Shown here in pieces: positions 9,681-19,200 of a stretch of 64,000 nt of DNA (positions are counted from its first letter, which is position 1; every line of letters begins with the position of its first letter). The DNA is taken from the IMG/VR virus record IMGVR_UViG_3300028822_000274, positions 39,714 through 103,713 of that record; one strand, given 5' to 3'. The notes under the pieces were generated by a model, which saw only the letters and a program-made list of their open reading frames with translations, was not told the DNA's origin and searched no databases. The stretch is from a virus. The position numbers and the translations under genes are program-made.

Positions 9681-10258
9681 TGCCGAGAAAAGTATTACTA
9701 GGTCCTATAGTAGACCAATTTCCTATCTACGAGCTAGACGGGATTCACAAGCATTCTGGTGGTTCTGCGTATACAGTTACGATCTGGAAGGATGGTGTTG
9801 AGCAGGCTATTGACTATACGATTACTGAAATCGGTACTTCCGGCGAGTATACATTTGAGTTCACGCCAGATGACGTCGGTTATTGGGTGGCCGAAGTCAT
9901 TATCGCTTACAACACCGAGGTTTACGCGGGCGAGTATGATGTTTACGAGACGGATCCTGCTCAGGCATTGTTCAATGCTGCTTACGATTCAGGAACGCTA
10001 TATCTCGAAGCGTGGCTTGATAGGCAGGGGATTTCGGTTCCTGCCGCTGATCTGGTGTCTTGCCAGGTTGATGTGTACGAGCAGGACGGTTCACTACTTG
10101 TCTCGTCGACATCTGCTGCCCCAAGACTGAACGGAAGATTTAGCATGACGGAATCCGTGGTTTTGTTAGACGATAAGCCGTATAATGTATCTGTGAGCGT
10201 GACTGATGCATTGGGTACAATCACAACGTACCACGCGTTTACTACGGTGCAAGGATGA
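9680..10258 (+). CDS. Ig-like tail appendage protein
   Basis: This 192-aa protein consists of two beta-rich, probably Ig-like halves. The first contains WKDGVEQAIDYTITEIGTSG followed by YTFEFTPDDVGYWVAEV. The second contains LYLEAWLDRQG followed by DVYEQDG. This 'polymer-like' pattern is common in proteins that cap or brace phage fibres. The stop overlaps the next start as ATGA. It belongs to a run of four small genes that resemble baseplate upper-protein components. Confidence 0.45.
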   Translation: MPRKVLLGPIVDQFPIYELDGIHKHSGGSAYTVTIWKDGVEQAIDYTITEIGTSGEYTFEFTPDDVGYWVAEVIIAYNTEVYAGEYDVYETDPAQALFNAAYDSGTLYLEAWLDRQGISVPAADLVSCQVDVYEQDGSLLVSSTSAAPRLNGRFSMTESVVLLDDKPYNVSVSVTDALGTITTYHAFTTVQG

Positions 10259-10401
10259 CGACTATTTTCGTGAAGAATGAACGAGTGCAGCCACTGTTTT
10301 TATCAGGGCTTGAGCCTGGTGAGTCGGTTCCGGATATTTACACGAATCTGGAAGTAGAGGTTTTAGATACCATCGAAGTCTCGATCTGCTGGGAGGACTA
10401 A
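10255..10401 (+). CDS. Small hypothetical protein, 48 aa
   Basis: An open frame starts at the ATGA overlap with the preceding gene and ends in TAA directly before the ATG of the next gene. The 48-aa product begins MTTIFVKNERVQPLF and is acidic with a C-terminal SICWED. The exact fit between two genes, with no spare bases, supports it being real. No function can be assigned. Confidence 0.6.
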   Translation: MTTIFVKNERVQPLFLSGLEPGESVPDIYTNLEVEVLDTIEVSICWED

Positions 10402-10749
10402 ATGGGACCTGTTGCAGCTACCTTTGCGATAAAACAAAATGCCAGGCGACCATATTTGAGGATGCTCGTCAAAGACCAAGATGGTAATCCGTTTGACTTT
10501 TCTGGCGCATCTGGCGTTACTTTTTTGATGTACGACGGTGAAGGAAACGAGATTGTATCCGCTCCGGCTTCTATTGAGGCTCCTCCTTCTTCCGGGGTCC
10601 TGAGGTATGCTTGGGCTGATGGAGATACGGAAGAAGCTGGTGAGTTTCGAGCGGAATTTGATGTCTCTTACGGAGCTGATGACGTTATGACAGTTCCGGT
10701 TAAAGGGAACATCCTTATTAGGATTTTTGGAGGTGTGAACGATGCCTAG
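10402..10749 (+). CDS. BppU-like N-terminal domain protein
   Basis: This 115-aa protein matches a widespread phage Ig-like domain. It has IKQNARRPYLRMLVKDQDG at the start, VTFLMYDGEG in the middle, SSGVLRYAWADGDTEEAGEF, and a C-terminal VPVKGNILIRI strand. Such domains occur as separate proteins or as N-termini of baseplate upper proteins and fibres. It is followed by the spike-like protein, with a short overlap, and may attach it. No enzyme activity is expected. Confidence 0.65.
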   Translation: MGPVAATFAIKQNARRPYLRMLVKDQDGNPFDFSGASGVTFLMYDGEGNEIVSAPASIEAPPSSGVLRYAWADGDTEEAGEFRAEFDVSYGADDVMTVPVKGNILIRIFGGVNDA

Positions 10750-13153
10750 TGTTTCTTTGGTTGTTAATGTTGCAGGTGAATCAGAAGGTGTTCCAGGCCA
10801 ATCAAGAACGTTTCCTTACTCAAAAATATCCGGTGCTGGGGCCTTAGTTACTGTGTCTCTGTCAGATAATACGGGCATCACGAGCTACTTTTGGGAGATC
10901 GTAGATAAACCGCCCGGTTCAACTGCTGTATTGAGTGATGCCACTGCATCAGCCCCGACTTTTACAGCAACACATGCAGAGCCTGGAACGTATCTCATAC
11001 GGTGTACTGTTAACGGTGGTCAGTCTTTTGGTACTATCGGTGTAGCCTTTACGACTGATACATTGGCTCTAAGGAAAATCGCAGCAGGGGAAACCACTGA
11101 GTTCGATGCACAAAAGGGTTGGTCAGTAGCGATAAATGATATTATAGAGGCAGCTGAGAGTTTTGGTTCGGGTGCCGTCTCAGGTGTTATTCGTTCTGAT
11201 GGTTCGGTGGCATTTGAGGGGGATCAGAGCTTAGGCGGCAATAAGTTGACAGATTTGGCTGCTGGGACAGAAGATAATGATGCTGCCACGTATGCCCAGG
11301 TAGTTGCTGCATCATTGTCTGGCAGTTCTTTGTACGGCTTCCCAAATTTTAAGGAAGATTCTACTCTATCTTTTGAGCCTATTTTTTCTGAATGGCAGTT
11401 TACCATTTCTCCAGTAGATACGACTTTTGATGTTTGGGTTGGGACAAAATTCAGTCTCACAGAACAAACGTTATTGATTTCTGGTGATTCTGGGTATCAT
11501 TGGATATATTTCAACTCTGATGGGATTCTTACTGAAGTTGTAAACCCAGACGAGGTTACAAAAAGAACTTTATACAGAGAAACTGCGCTTGTTGCTATCA
11601 TTTATTGGATTTCGCCAGGAACATGGATCTCCATGTCTGACGAGCGTCATGGTACGCTCATGGATGGTGCAAGTCGATATAATTTACACACAACGATAAG
11701 CCCAAAATACATGTCTGGTTTTGATCTTGGAGATTTTTTGCCTGATGAAGATGGATCTGTAATTGCACATGCCCAATTTTCTGTTTCTTCAGGTTCTTTT
11801 TCAGATGAAGACCTAATACATGATCTTGAAGAGCAAAGCAGTACAGCTGCTTGGTTTACTTATTTTAAAAATGGGGCTGGTGTGTGGGAAAGACACATTA
11901 ATCCGGACGTAAAAAAATGTGCATCAGCAATAAAATACTTTTCTCTCGGAGAGGCATTCCTAAGCCATTACAATTTAAATTCAGAAGGCACATGGAGCTT
12001 AGAGCCTATTCCAAACGAAAAGTATTTCATGGTTCATGTTTTTGCGACTAGCGACCCAGATAGACCTTTTATATCTGTAGTTGCCAGGTCATACCATAGT
12101 ATTTTATCGAAGGCGTTTTCGTCTGCCAGGGATGACATAATTGATATTTTGGCTGACCTTCCATTTCCAGAATGTATACCGATTGCGTCTGTGTGTTATC
12201 GTTCCTATAGAGGCGATACATTTGTTGTATCACTTAATTCAGATGGTGTTACTACGCATATAGATTGGAGAGAAGACACACACGAAGGAAATGTGATATT
12301 AAAAGATGGGGTAAACGTTGGGCCTCGATTTCCTGGGGACTCACTGAAACTGAGCCAGTATTCTTCTGATAGTTTGCTGGATAGGGCATTTATTATAAAT
12401 GGTATTTCTGTTGGAGATAGTATATCCGAACCTTCTATAACATTTACGATAGATGATGATTTTTGGGCTTCTATCGAGGTTTATGGTATATCAGGTGAAC
12501 TTGGATACTATAATAATATTCGGTTTCTTATACCGGATTATTTTGGTGGTGAAACAATTAATATAGCTAACTTCGGTGAGCGGCAAACAATTTTAGGTTG
12601 CGGTGGCAGTGATCATGAGCTTATCATAGATGGAGATGATTACTCTGAGCTTGGTTTTTATTCCGATGGGGACTACAGGTGTATGTTTGAATATTCACTT
12701 GGTACAGATGCACTAACAGTTAGTGGTATAGGACTTGGCGGAGGGGATAACTACCTGTGGATTACGCCTGGTTCGTTTTATATCTCTAATGCTGGTTATT
12801 ACGACGGATGTGTAGGAATACAGACTAGTGAGCAATATGACGAAACAGGTACTTACGTAGTAGATTCTTTTGAACCTTATAGAGATGCGGGCGGCTGTGA
12901 GTGGTTGTATGTTGCAGCAAATGATTCTGGGGCATCAGAAATTGTAAGAACAGGTAGAATCCATGTTGCATATAACATGGCTGATTCTTTGCTGGATGTA
13001 AATGAAGTTGTAGGGTCCGAAATAGGTACTTCAACAGACATAACTTTTGATGTAGCTATAAACGGAAGCTCAGTAGAGCTGAAGGCGACAAATTCGCTTG
13101 GATCCTGGAGGATCACTACCTATCTACTGAACATGGATAGCAGTCACGGCTAG
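10742..13153 (+). CDS. Tail spike-like protein with N-terminal PKD domain
   Basis: In this 803-aa protein residues about 1-105 form a PKD/Ig-like domain (SYFWEIVDKPPGSTAVLSD, then PGTYLIRCTVNGG). A short helical linker with DLAAGTEDNDAATYAQVVAA follows near residues 170-190, the connector motif used in many fibres. The remaining 600 residues are beta-rich without a recognised enzyme signature. It is likely a second receptor-binding protein beside the 1363-aa fibre. Glycan hydrolysis cannot be excluded, but no catalytic residues can be named. Confidence 0.65.
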   Translation: MPSVSLVVNVAGESEGVPGQSRTFPYSKISGAGALVTVSLSDNTGITSYFWEIVDKPPGSTAVLSDATASAPTFTATHAEPGTYLIRCTVNGGQSFGTIGVAFTTDTLALRKIAAGETTEFDAQKGWSVAINDIIEAAESFGSGAVSGVIRSDGSVAFEGDQSLGGNKLTDLAAGTEDNDAATYAQVVAASLSGSSLYGFPNFKEDSTLSFEPIFSEWQFTISPVDTTFDVWVGTKFSLTEQTLLISGDSGYHWIYFNSDGILTEVVNPDEVTKRTLYRETALVAIIYWISPGTWISMSDERHGTLMDGASRYNLHTTISPKYMSGFDLGDFLPDEDGSVIAHAQFSVSSGSFSDEDLIHDLEEQSSTAAWFTYFKNGAGVWERHINPDVKKCASAIKYFSLGEAFLSHYNLNSEGTWSLEPIPNEKYFMVHVFATSDPDRPFISVVARSYHSILSKAFSSARDDIIDILADLPFPECIPIASVCYRSYRGDTFVVSLNSDGVTTHIDWREDTHEGNVILKDGVNVGPRFPGDSLKLSQYSSDSLLDRAFIINGISVGDSISEPSITFTIDDDFWASIEVYGISGELGYYNNIRFLIPDYFGGETINIANFGERQTILGCGGSDHELIIDGDDYSELGFYSDGDYRCMFEYSLGTDALTVSGIGLGGGDNYLWITPGSFYISNAGYYDGCVGIQTSEQYDETGTYVVDSFEPYRDAGGCEWLYVAANDSGASEIVRTGRIHVAYNMADSLLDVNEVVGSEIGTSTDITFDVAINGSSVELKATNSLGSWRITTYLLNMDSSHG

Positions 13154-13162
13154 GAGGGACAT

Positions 13163-13486
13163 ATGGCTAGAAGCAAAATATTTGAGGTTGATGACTATAC
13201 TTCTTCCTTTGGTGTAAGTAAAGAAGGTTTGAAGAGCGTTGTCAGCTCTAGTGCTTCAGGAAAATTTAGCAAAAAGAAAAAAGTGAAAAAGACCACCCCA
13301 AAAGAAACAGTCATACCTACGCGCGAAATGATCGAAGAGGTGGTTTCTTTGCTAGCTAAAGGGTGGACCCCCGAAAAGATAAGAAATACGATAGTTGATT
13401 CTGAAGGGAAAAAAATGAGTTCGGCTCAGGTAAAGGCGATTTATGATCTTGTTCGTGAGCACTTGAAAGAGACGGGTGCGCAATGA
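13163..13486 (+). CDS. Small basic protein, possible C-terminal HTH
   Basis: This 107-aa protein has a lysine-rich centre (KFSKKKKVKKTTPKE) and a C-terminal helical part (REMIEEVVSLLAKGWTPEKI, then SSAQVKAIYDLVREH) that could form a helix-turn-helix. It follows the spike gene with an AGGAGGG ribosome site and overlaps the next ATG by four bases. The family is not recognised. Confidence 0.55.
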   Translation: MARSKIFEVDDYTSSFGVSKEGLKSVVSSSASGKFSKKKKVKKTTPKETVIPTREMIEEVVSLLAKGWTPEKIRNTIVDSEGKKMSSAQVKAIYDLVREHLKETGAQ

Positions 13487-13887
13487 GAATCAGGAACCCA
13501 CTTAATCCGGCAAGGGCTCAGGTACTTGCAGAAGCGGCGTTTGTTAAAATAGTCCCCACCCAAGTTGTTTGTACAGACAACTCTACTGAGGATATTGTTT
13601 TGGCTACTGCTTCTAGTGTTCGTGGATGTACTCTAGAATATTCATTCTTACTTCCTATAAGCGGAAAAATTCAAACTGGTACGTTGGACGTCATACATGA
13701 TGGTGCTACAGCGACGATAATCTCGAATTTATATAACTACGATGAATCTGTTGGTGAATTTCCTGGGTTGACATTTTCTGCTTCTATAGTCGGGGATGGT
13801 TTGGTTTTGTCTTTAACTATGGCAGCCATTGGCGAGGATCCACTTTTTTCTTACAAGAAGATCGATTGGCCAGCAAGCGAACTTTAA
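13483..13887 (+). CDS. Hypothetical beta-rich structural protein
   Basis: This 134-aa protein begins MRIRNPLNPARAQVLAEAAF and contains ILATASSVRGCTLEYSFLLP-type strands, then SFSYKKIDWP-type residues near its end. It is beta-rich and has no motif I recognise. The start overlaps the preceding stop. Location in the tail module suggests a small virion protein. Confidence 0.5.
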   Translation: MRIRNPLNPARAQVLAEAAFVKIVPTQVVCTDNSTEDIVLATASSVRGCTLEYSFLLPISGKIQTGTLDVIHDGATATIISNLYNYDESVGEFPGLTFSASIVGDGLVLSLTMAAIGEDPLFSYKKIDWPASEL

Positions 13888-13953
13888 AATATAAGTTTGG
13901 TTGCAGCTATAAAAGTTTGGTACCATAGACAACAACAAAGGAGACACGGCATC

Positions 13954-14409
13954 ATGAAGAATTTTGAAGTACTGAAACTGACTCAATTTTTGAATGCCAA
14001 AGAAGCGCAAGATCTTGTCTTGTCTATAAAGGCAAACATTGCCCTACAAAAAAATATTCCTGTTTTGCGTGAAGAATTACGTGTTATGGGCGAAGTTGAA
14101 AAGAAGGTATTGGCAAAGTCGGATAGATTTTCTGAATTTGAGAAGATAAAAAAGAAGCTTGAATCGGATTTTGAGGGGGAGGAAGATTTAGGAAAAAAGA
14201 ACAACTTGCAGCGTCAGTTTAATGATGTCGTCTCAGAATATGAGGATGAAATCGTTGAACAAAACAAAAAAATAAACGAGTGGAAGAATTTTTTGGAGGA
14301 GCCTTCTTCACTTGATTTGATGAAGATTTCTCTTTCAGATATAAAAAACGAGTCGATGAGCAAAGCTGGGTTCGAGGCCTTATCCCTTCTCATCGAAGAA
14401 GATGAGTAA
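13954..14409 (+). CDS. Coiled-coil hypothetical protein
   Basis: I place the start at 13954 because AAAGGAG lies at the correct distance; the frame stays open upstream to 13897 without a ribosome site. The 151-aa product is mostly helical and charged (EVEKKVLAKSDRFSEFEKIK, then NLQRQFNDVVSEYEDEIVEQ) and probably forms a coiled coil. No family is recognised. A tail-assembly or scaffolding role would fit the position but is not shown. Confidence 0.55.
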   Translation: MKNFEVLKLTQFLNAKEAQDLVLSIKANIALQKNIPVLREELRVMGEVEKKVLAKSDRFSEFEKIKKKLESDFEGEEDLGKKNNLQRQFNDVVSEYEDEIVEQNKKINEWKNFLEEPSSLDLMKISLSDIKNESMSKAGFEALSLLIEEDE

Positions 14410-14477
14410 CCGGCTTTTCTTGTTTTTATGCTCAATATGTTTGTGACTATTGGGTTGCTACGTGATAGGATTTTGAC

Positions 14478-15746
14478 ATGCCTGGAGTAGGAGTAAAACC
14501 TTATGGCGTTTCTGGGAGCATAGGACCTTCGTCTGCTTCGTCTTCTCCTACGTCATTGGGTCCATTTGGTTTCGATGTGAAGGCAAAAAGCGTTGGTAAT
14601 GCTCTGACGATTTCTCTGGGTATTCCTGAGTTGACTGCATCTCCTGACTGGAACAGGCAGCTCAAGATCCTTCGAAAAATCGGAGAGTATCCACAGGCTC
14701 ACAACGATCCTGATGCGGAAGTATTTTTGGTGAAGTCTTACGCTGCAATAGGTGGTGTGTCAGAGACTTATGATGACGCGGTTCTCCTTCCGGGACAGAT
14801 TTACTATTACGCGATTTTCGCTCAGACATTGACCGGCTCGTGGGTTCACGATTGGCGCCTGGATCGAGCTGCGGCTTATCCGTATGGTCGTTGGGGTTGC
14901 GCTGATTATTTGTTTGGCTCATTGCCTTTTGGCTGGCAGAAAGCGGATTCTGATGGCTCTGGCCATCTTGAGGATTTTATCACAATCTTTGGGGCCCTTT
15001 GTGATAACATCAAGACTGACGCGGAGCATCTTCGAAGCCTTTTCGACACCACGAATATCCATACTGAGTTGATAGAGTACCTCGACGACAAAATTGCGTG
15101 GCCGACGTGGTACTCGGCAGGCGGATTGAAGCGCAGAAAAGACACAGAAAGAGCTGTAGACCTCTACAAGCTTATCGGTCGTGAGGATGCCTACGTCCAG
15201 CTTTTGGAGTCTGTTTCAGATTGGGACGCTGAAATAACTGAGGGCTGGCGATTCGTCATGTTCTCAAACAACAAATTTAGCTCTACGACTCCTGACACCT
15301 CGGATCCTGACCTCTTGCCGAATGTTGGACTGACGACAGATCTCCTGAAATATACGAACGACGACGGTTCTTGGCACAGTCTTTCTGGTCTGTTGTTTTT
15401 GATGTCTGAAATAGCAGGTGTTTCTGGCCCGTTTACTTTGGCAATGGTCAGCAGGTACCATGAGCTGATAGAGCTGGCTAAAGCGACTTATGCCAATTAT
15501 CAGCTTGTGCTCATTCCTAGCAGCGAAGAACTATTTGACTTGGCATCGAGGGTGGCAGATGAGTGGGGTGTTGGCTTTGATACGATTATCAGGCACTCTT
15601 TTGTTGACTCCGCTCTGGAAACAGATCTTGGTGCTACGACATCGAGTGTAAGCTTGTTCGAATCGTGGGGTCCTGCTGTGGCTTATACGAGCCTGTCGAG
15701 CAACATTGATTATAGGACCTATCATTCGGCGCTAGCCTACACGTGA
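14478..15746 (+). CDS. Baseplate tail protein I-like
   Basis: This 422-aa protein has a fibronectin-like N-terminal part (residues about 35-115). A region then resembles the P2 gpI/tail protein I family: DSDGSGHLEDFITIFGALCD, an IAWPTWYSAGG segment and RRKDTERAVDLYKLIGR near residues 215-235. In that family this element follows the 'L..LAW..G' motif. These proteins link the baseplate wedge to the fibres. The two following genes encode fibre-type proteins, which is the common order (J, I, fibre). The homology call is moderate. Confidence 0.6.
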   Translation: MPGVGVKPYGVSGSIGPSSASSSPTSLGPFGFDVKAKSVGNALTISLGIPELTASPDWNRQLKILRKIGEYPQAHNDPDAEVFLVKSYAAIGGVSETYDDAVLLPGQIYYYAIFAQTLTGSWVHDWRLDRAAAYPYGRWGCADYLFGSLPFGWQKADSDGSGHLEDFITIFGALCDNIKTDAEHLRSLFDTTNIHTELIEYLDDKIAWPTWYSAGGLKRRKDTERAVDLYKLIGREDAYVQLLESVSDWDAEITEGWRFVMFSNNKFSSTTPDTSDPDLLPNVGLTTDLLKYTNDDGSWHSLSGLLFLMSEIAGVSGPFTLAMVSRYHELIELAKATYANYQLVLIPSSEELFDLASRVADEWGVGFDTIIRHSFVDSALETDLGATTSSVSLFESWGPAVAYTSLSSNIDYRTYHSALAYT

Positions 15747-15753
15747 GGTATTT

Positions 15754-16320
15754 ATGAAGTCTTTGACAGAAAAATTTGGGTCCGTTGAGGGACCGAGAAT
15801 TGTCGGGCGTTGGTTTGACAAAATCAAGTATTCGGATGGGACTGTTGAGCTTGGTCAGCACGGTGAGTTCGAATGGGGGTGGAATCAGATTCAGAATTCC
15901 TTCGCTACTCTGCTCGCCGCTTGGTGCCGTGCCGAAGCTGGTTATGGCAGAATCAGCTATCTTGCCGTTGGTGCTGGCCAGGCTTCGTGGGATGTGACTC
16001 CACCAACACAGCCGTACGCAGAAACGACGTTGAACAACGAGACGTTCCGGAAAACCATCGATCAGGCGAACATCGTATTCATTGACCCTGTGACGAATGC
16101 CTCGACTGGGGGCACACCAAGCTCAAAGCTTGAGATTACCACAACCCTTCTCGCTGCCGAGGCGAATGGTACACTGAGGGAATTTGGAATGTTTGGCGGA
16201 ACAGCTACTGGAGTCACTGATTCCGGTGAAATGGTAAACTGGATTGTTCATGCTAGAATTGATAAAGATTCGAGTATGGAAATAGAAAGAAAAATCCGAC
16301 TGGAATTCGTGACTGTATAG
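15754..16320 (+). CDS. Tail fibre-associated protein
   Basis: This 188-aa protein has a C-terminal block (PSSKLEITTTLLAAEANGTL, REFGMFGG, then HARIDKDSSMEIERKIRLEF) that I recognise as common in phage fibre or tail-tip proteins near tail protein I genes. It starts eight bases after the preceding stop with a GAGG site. It probably joins the baseplate to the 743-aa protein that follows. No enzymatic motif is visible. Confidence 0.6.
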   Translation: MKSLTEKFGSVEGPRIVGRWFDKIKYSDGTVELGQHGEFEWGWNQIQNSFATLLAAWCRAEAGYGRISYLAVGAGQASWDVTPPTQPYAETTLNNETFRKTIDQANIVFIDPVTNASTGGTPSSKLEITTTLLAAEANGTLREFGMFGGTATGVTDSGEMVNWIVHARIDKDSSMEIERKIRLEFVTV

Positions 16321-16329
16321 GAGTTAAAA

Positions 16330-18561
16330 ATGGCTGGAGTTACACCAAACGTAAGTAGAGATAGTTTCGATTTCTCAAAGGCGTATGAAAAATTGAGCCT
16401 TCAGCAAGGCGTTCCGATCATGGATAGTGACTGGAACGAGGCTCTGGACAATATCTGGATTCGCGGTGTGCATATGCTGAACCATCTGTTCATCGGGAAT
16501 TGCCGCTTTCCTATCGTCGAGCCTGACGGAACGGAAACTTCTGGGTCTGGTTTTCGTGTCGAGGAGTCAACGACAGATAATACGAACAACTTTACGATTT
16601 CGGCTGGATATGCTTGTTGCTATGGTGTTGTTGTTGGTTCAACGCAGACCATGCCTCCGGCTGATATTGAATACGAAGACCAGGAGATGTTCTCAGGTAC
16701 AATTAGTGTTGTCTCTGGGTCAGACATCGTAGATGATGACAAGGCATTTTCAGCAGATCACGATCTTGTGGGCTGCCGAGTAAAGATGACTTCTGGTGCT
16801 GCATCAGGAGCCATAAGACCAATATCAGCTCGTGTCAGTGGGACCAGGATAACTATATCTTCTGTAGTCGGTGTCTCGTCTGGTGATACGTATGTCATTA
16901 TTCCCCCAGAATTGACGACTCCTCCATTGAGCAACAGGGATGACGATGTTTATCTTCAGGTCTATTTTGAAGATATGAATGAGGATGAGGATTCGGCGAT
17001 CAACCATCCTGGAACTGGGATCGAATCTGTCCATAAAACGAAGATCAGATCAGTAGTTAGGGTAGCTGAAGATTCGAGTTATTCTAATTCGACAGCAACA
17101 GGCGCTCTTGCCAGTTATGCTGTCAGGACCATGAAGATCGCTACCCTGAGAAGACTGGTCTCTGATACTCGTATCCAGACGTCGATGATTGATGAGGAGG
17201 ACAATTTAAAACGAGGCCTTGGTGTTCTTGACGCAGAAGATATTCCGTTTGGCCTGAGTAACTTCACGGGTCTGGGATATGATATTGGTACTGGCGGTGC
17301 GAATGTCCAAGATGCCGTAGATGGTGTAATTACTTCATTGAGTGACGACAGTGATCCTGCTTTGGGTGCTGGGTTGATCGGTATAGGTGATGTTTCAGGA
17401 GCTCCTAATAGCTTGAGCGCCGGTACTCTGTATGACGCCATGGGCGAGCTCCTTGAGCATGTGAACCATAGATTAAACCAAATACATCCGACCAGTTCCA
17501 TATCAGAACCCCTCCTTATATGGAGATCACATAACAAGACGGCAGATTCACATGTTGACTCTGACACAACATCAGTTTATCTACTAAATACCCCAACAGG
17601 TCTGGGTGGAGATTGTATAGCATTTTGTCATGGGTGTTATTTAGACGGAGCGCTGGCCTACCCAGCAAATGATTCGCCTGTGACAGCCTCCATTTTTATG
17701 TGGGGGGCAAACGGTTCTAAACATACGAGCAAAGAGCTTCCACTGGCTAGTTGGAGCTGGGATACTGACGCAGACTGGGATGCGATAGAAGAGTATGCCA
17801 GGCCTTTGACAATTTTATCGGGCAGATCTATCGGTTTGTCGGGTCAAAAGGGTTCTGTCACTTTGGGCCTCAATTCTATTACAGACGGAGCAGACCACGA
17901 TGGGGAAGCATATATAAGTGGCTATATGCCTACCCCCGTTGTAAACCCGTTAAAATTTTTCACGGCATACGACCCAGATTATTGCGGGCCACACATATAC
18001 TACACGTCAGAGGGTCTCTGGATAACGTCTAATGCTCACTGGAGCAGTATAACAAACGAGTGGTACCCAAATGATGATACTGAAGATGCCAATGCGGTGT
18101 TAATCGCAACATATGGCGTTATATTCTACCACAAATCGAGTTCAACACCGGGTTACTCAAGCGGCTGGCCGCTTGATACCTGGGACGCGGCACAAAGAAT
18201 TGGTCAAGTCGTCGGCGCAGAAGCAGCAAGCGCAGGGACAAATTACATTTATGGTGGTATCACATCTACAGGAAACATTTACGAGAGGAGCTACTATAGC
18301 CTCTTCTTTTCATTTAGATTTTCTTCAATAACAGACACGATTTCATTGATGGGTATGGAACAAGCGAATAACTTCAAAACAAGATGGTCTACGCCTCCGG
18401 CAAGTTATTCTATGATTGAATCTTCCAGTAATCTTAAAGACACCTGTACGGTGTCTGAAGTAGGTAATTGGGGTTTTGAAATTGATATGAACGTCGTAAA
18501 TGTAACAGCCAACGTTTACAATGCGGCGTACGTTAGGGGTGAAGTTGAATTTTACAACTAA
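16330..18561 (+). CDS. DUF6519-like tail protein
   Basis: This 743-aa protein begins with SRDSFDFSKAYEKLSLQQGV followed by PIMDSDWNEA (about residues 9-40). It resembles the 'FD..k.Y..v..QQGRV.LDADWNE' start of DUF6519-type proteins in phage tails and contractile injection systems. The middle contains DDVYLQVYFEDMNEDED, also seen in that family. The C-terminal 350 residues are beta-rich and probably form the exposed part. It is likely a baseplate-to-fibre adaptor with a receptor-facing end. Confidence 0.6.
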   Translation: MAGVTPNVSRDSFDFSKAYEKLSLQQGVPIMDSDWNEALDNIWIRGVHMLNHLFIGNCRFPIVEPDGTETSGSGFRVEESTTDNTNNFTISAGYACCYGVVVGSTQTMPPADIEYEDQEMFSGTISVVSGSDIVDDDKAFSADHDLVGCRVKMTSGAASGAIRPISARVSGTRITISSVVGVSSGDTYVIIPPELTTPPLSNRDDDVYLQVYFEDMNEDEDSAINHPGTGIESVHKTKIRSVVRVAEDSSYSNSTATGALASYAVRTMKIATLRRLVSDTRIQTSMIDEEDNLKRGLGVLDAEDIPFGLSNFTGLGYDIGTGGANVQDAVDGVITSLSDDSDPALGAGLIGIGDVSGAPNSLSAGTLYDAMGELLEHVNHRLNQIHPTSSISEPLLIWRSHNKTADSHVDSDTTSVYLLNTPTGLGGDCIAFCHGCYLDGALAYPANDSPVTASIFMWGANGSKHTSKELPLASWSWDTDADWDAIEEYARPLTILSGRSIGLSGQKGSVTLGLNSITDGADHDGEAYISGYMPTPVVNPLKFFTAYDPDYCGPHIYYTSEGLWITSNAHWSSITNEWYPNDDTEDANAVLIATYGVIFYHKSSSTPGYSSGWPLDTWDAAQRIGQVVGAEAASAGTNYIYGGITSTGNIYERSYYSLFFSFRFSSITDTISLMGMEQANNFKTRWSTPPASYSMIESSSNLKDTCTVSEVGNWGFEIDMNVVNVTANVYNAAYVRGEVEFYN

Positions 18562-18570
18562 GGAGCGATT

Positions 18571-19077
18571 ATGAGTGTGGTAGAAGCAACCAAGCAGTGT
18601 ATAAAGTCGGTTTGTCCTTGCGGGGCTTTGTCAAAAATTGAATATTCTGAAGTGCTTGTAGCACGGGCCTCAGTTCAGTTTCCTGTTTGTGAGGAATGCA
18701 AAAAGCGTGTCAATGGCGTGCTGGCAAATCCGTACGACGACTCCTGGGCAAACTTAAGCCGCGAAGAAGTTCGAAGGCAAGTAATAGGGCAGGTAGTGCA
18801 TAAATGGGCGTTAGAAAGCGGAGTTGCTAAGCTAAAAAAAGAGGATTCAGTAGAAGATCTGATGCAAGTCGCTGCTCTAGAAGGGAGACACGAGTTCGTA
18901 TCTGACGACAAAGAAATATACACAGCGGAGATTCAACCAACAAAAAAGGAAAGACGAAGAATCTACCTAGAGACTGGCAAACCAGTTGAGGATCCTTCTG
19001 TGCAAAAACCTAATAAGGAGCTTACAGAGTACAAAAAGAAGGTTATAGAGATCGCATCAGAAGGAAGCACCGATTGA
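18571..19077 (+). CDS. Cys-rich hypothetical protein with zinc-binding motif
   Basis: This 168-aa protein has four cysteines in its N-terminal 45 residues (CPCG followed by CEECKKRV), consistent with a zinc finger. A charged helical rest follows with REEVRRQVIGQVVHKWALES. It has a strong AAGGAG site. No family is recognised. It ends the tail block before a 123-bp gap. Confidence 0.5.
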   Translation: MSVVEATKQCIKSVCPCGALSKIEYSEVLVARASVQFPVCEECKKRVNGVLANPYDDSWANLSREEVRRQVIGQVVHKWALESGVAKLKKEDSVEDLMQVAALEGRHEFVSDDKEIYTAEIQPTKKERRRIYLETGKPVEDPSVQKPNKELTEYKKKVIEIASEGSTD

Positions 19078-19162
19078 TCTCTTCGAGGAAATTTCAAAAA
19101 ATCAGAAAACCATATATAACATGTAAAAGGTGGATCAATGGTTGGTCTGTCTTTAACCTGTT

Positions 19163-19193
19163 GCGCCGGGGAATAAACGGCGCGGAAGGAGGT
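19163..19193 (+). promoter_or_regulatory. 5' hairpin next to a strong Shine-Dalgarno
   Basis: In the 123-bp gap before the repeat protein, GCGCCG (19163-19168) pairs with CGGCGC (19178-19183) around a 9-nt loop. The stem ends three bases before AAGGAGGT, an almost perfect ribosome site. The hairpin may stabilise the transcript or limit access to the site. Upstream, ATATATAAC near 19112-19120 could be a -10 element, but I see no matching -35. The rest of the gap holds nothing recognisable. Confidence 0.45.
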
Positions 19194-19200
19194 AGTCGAG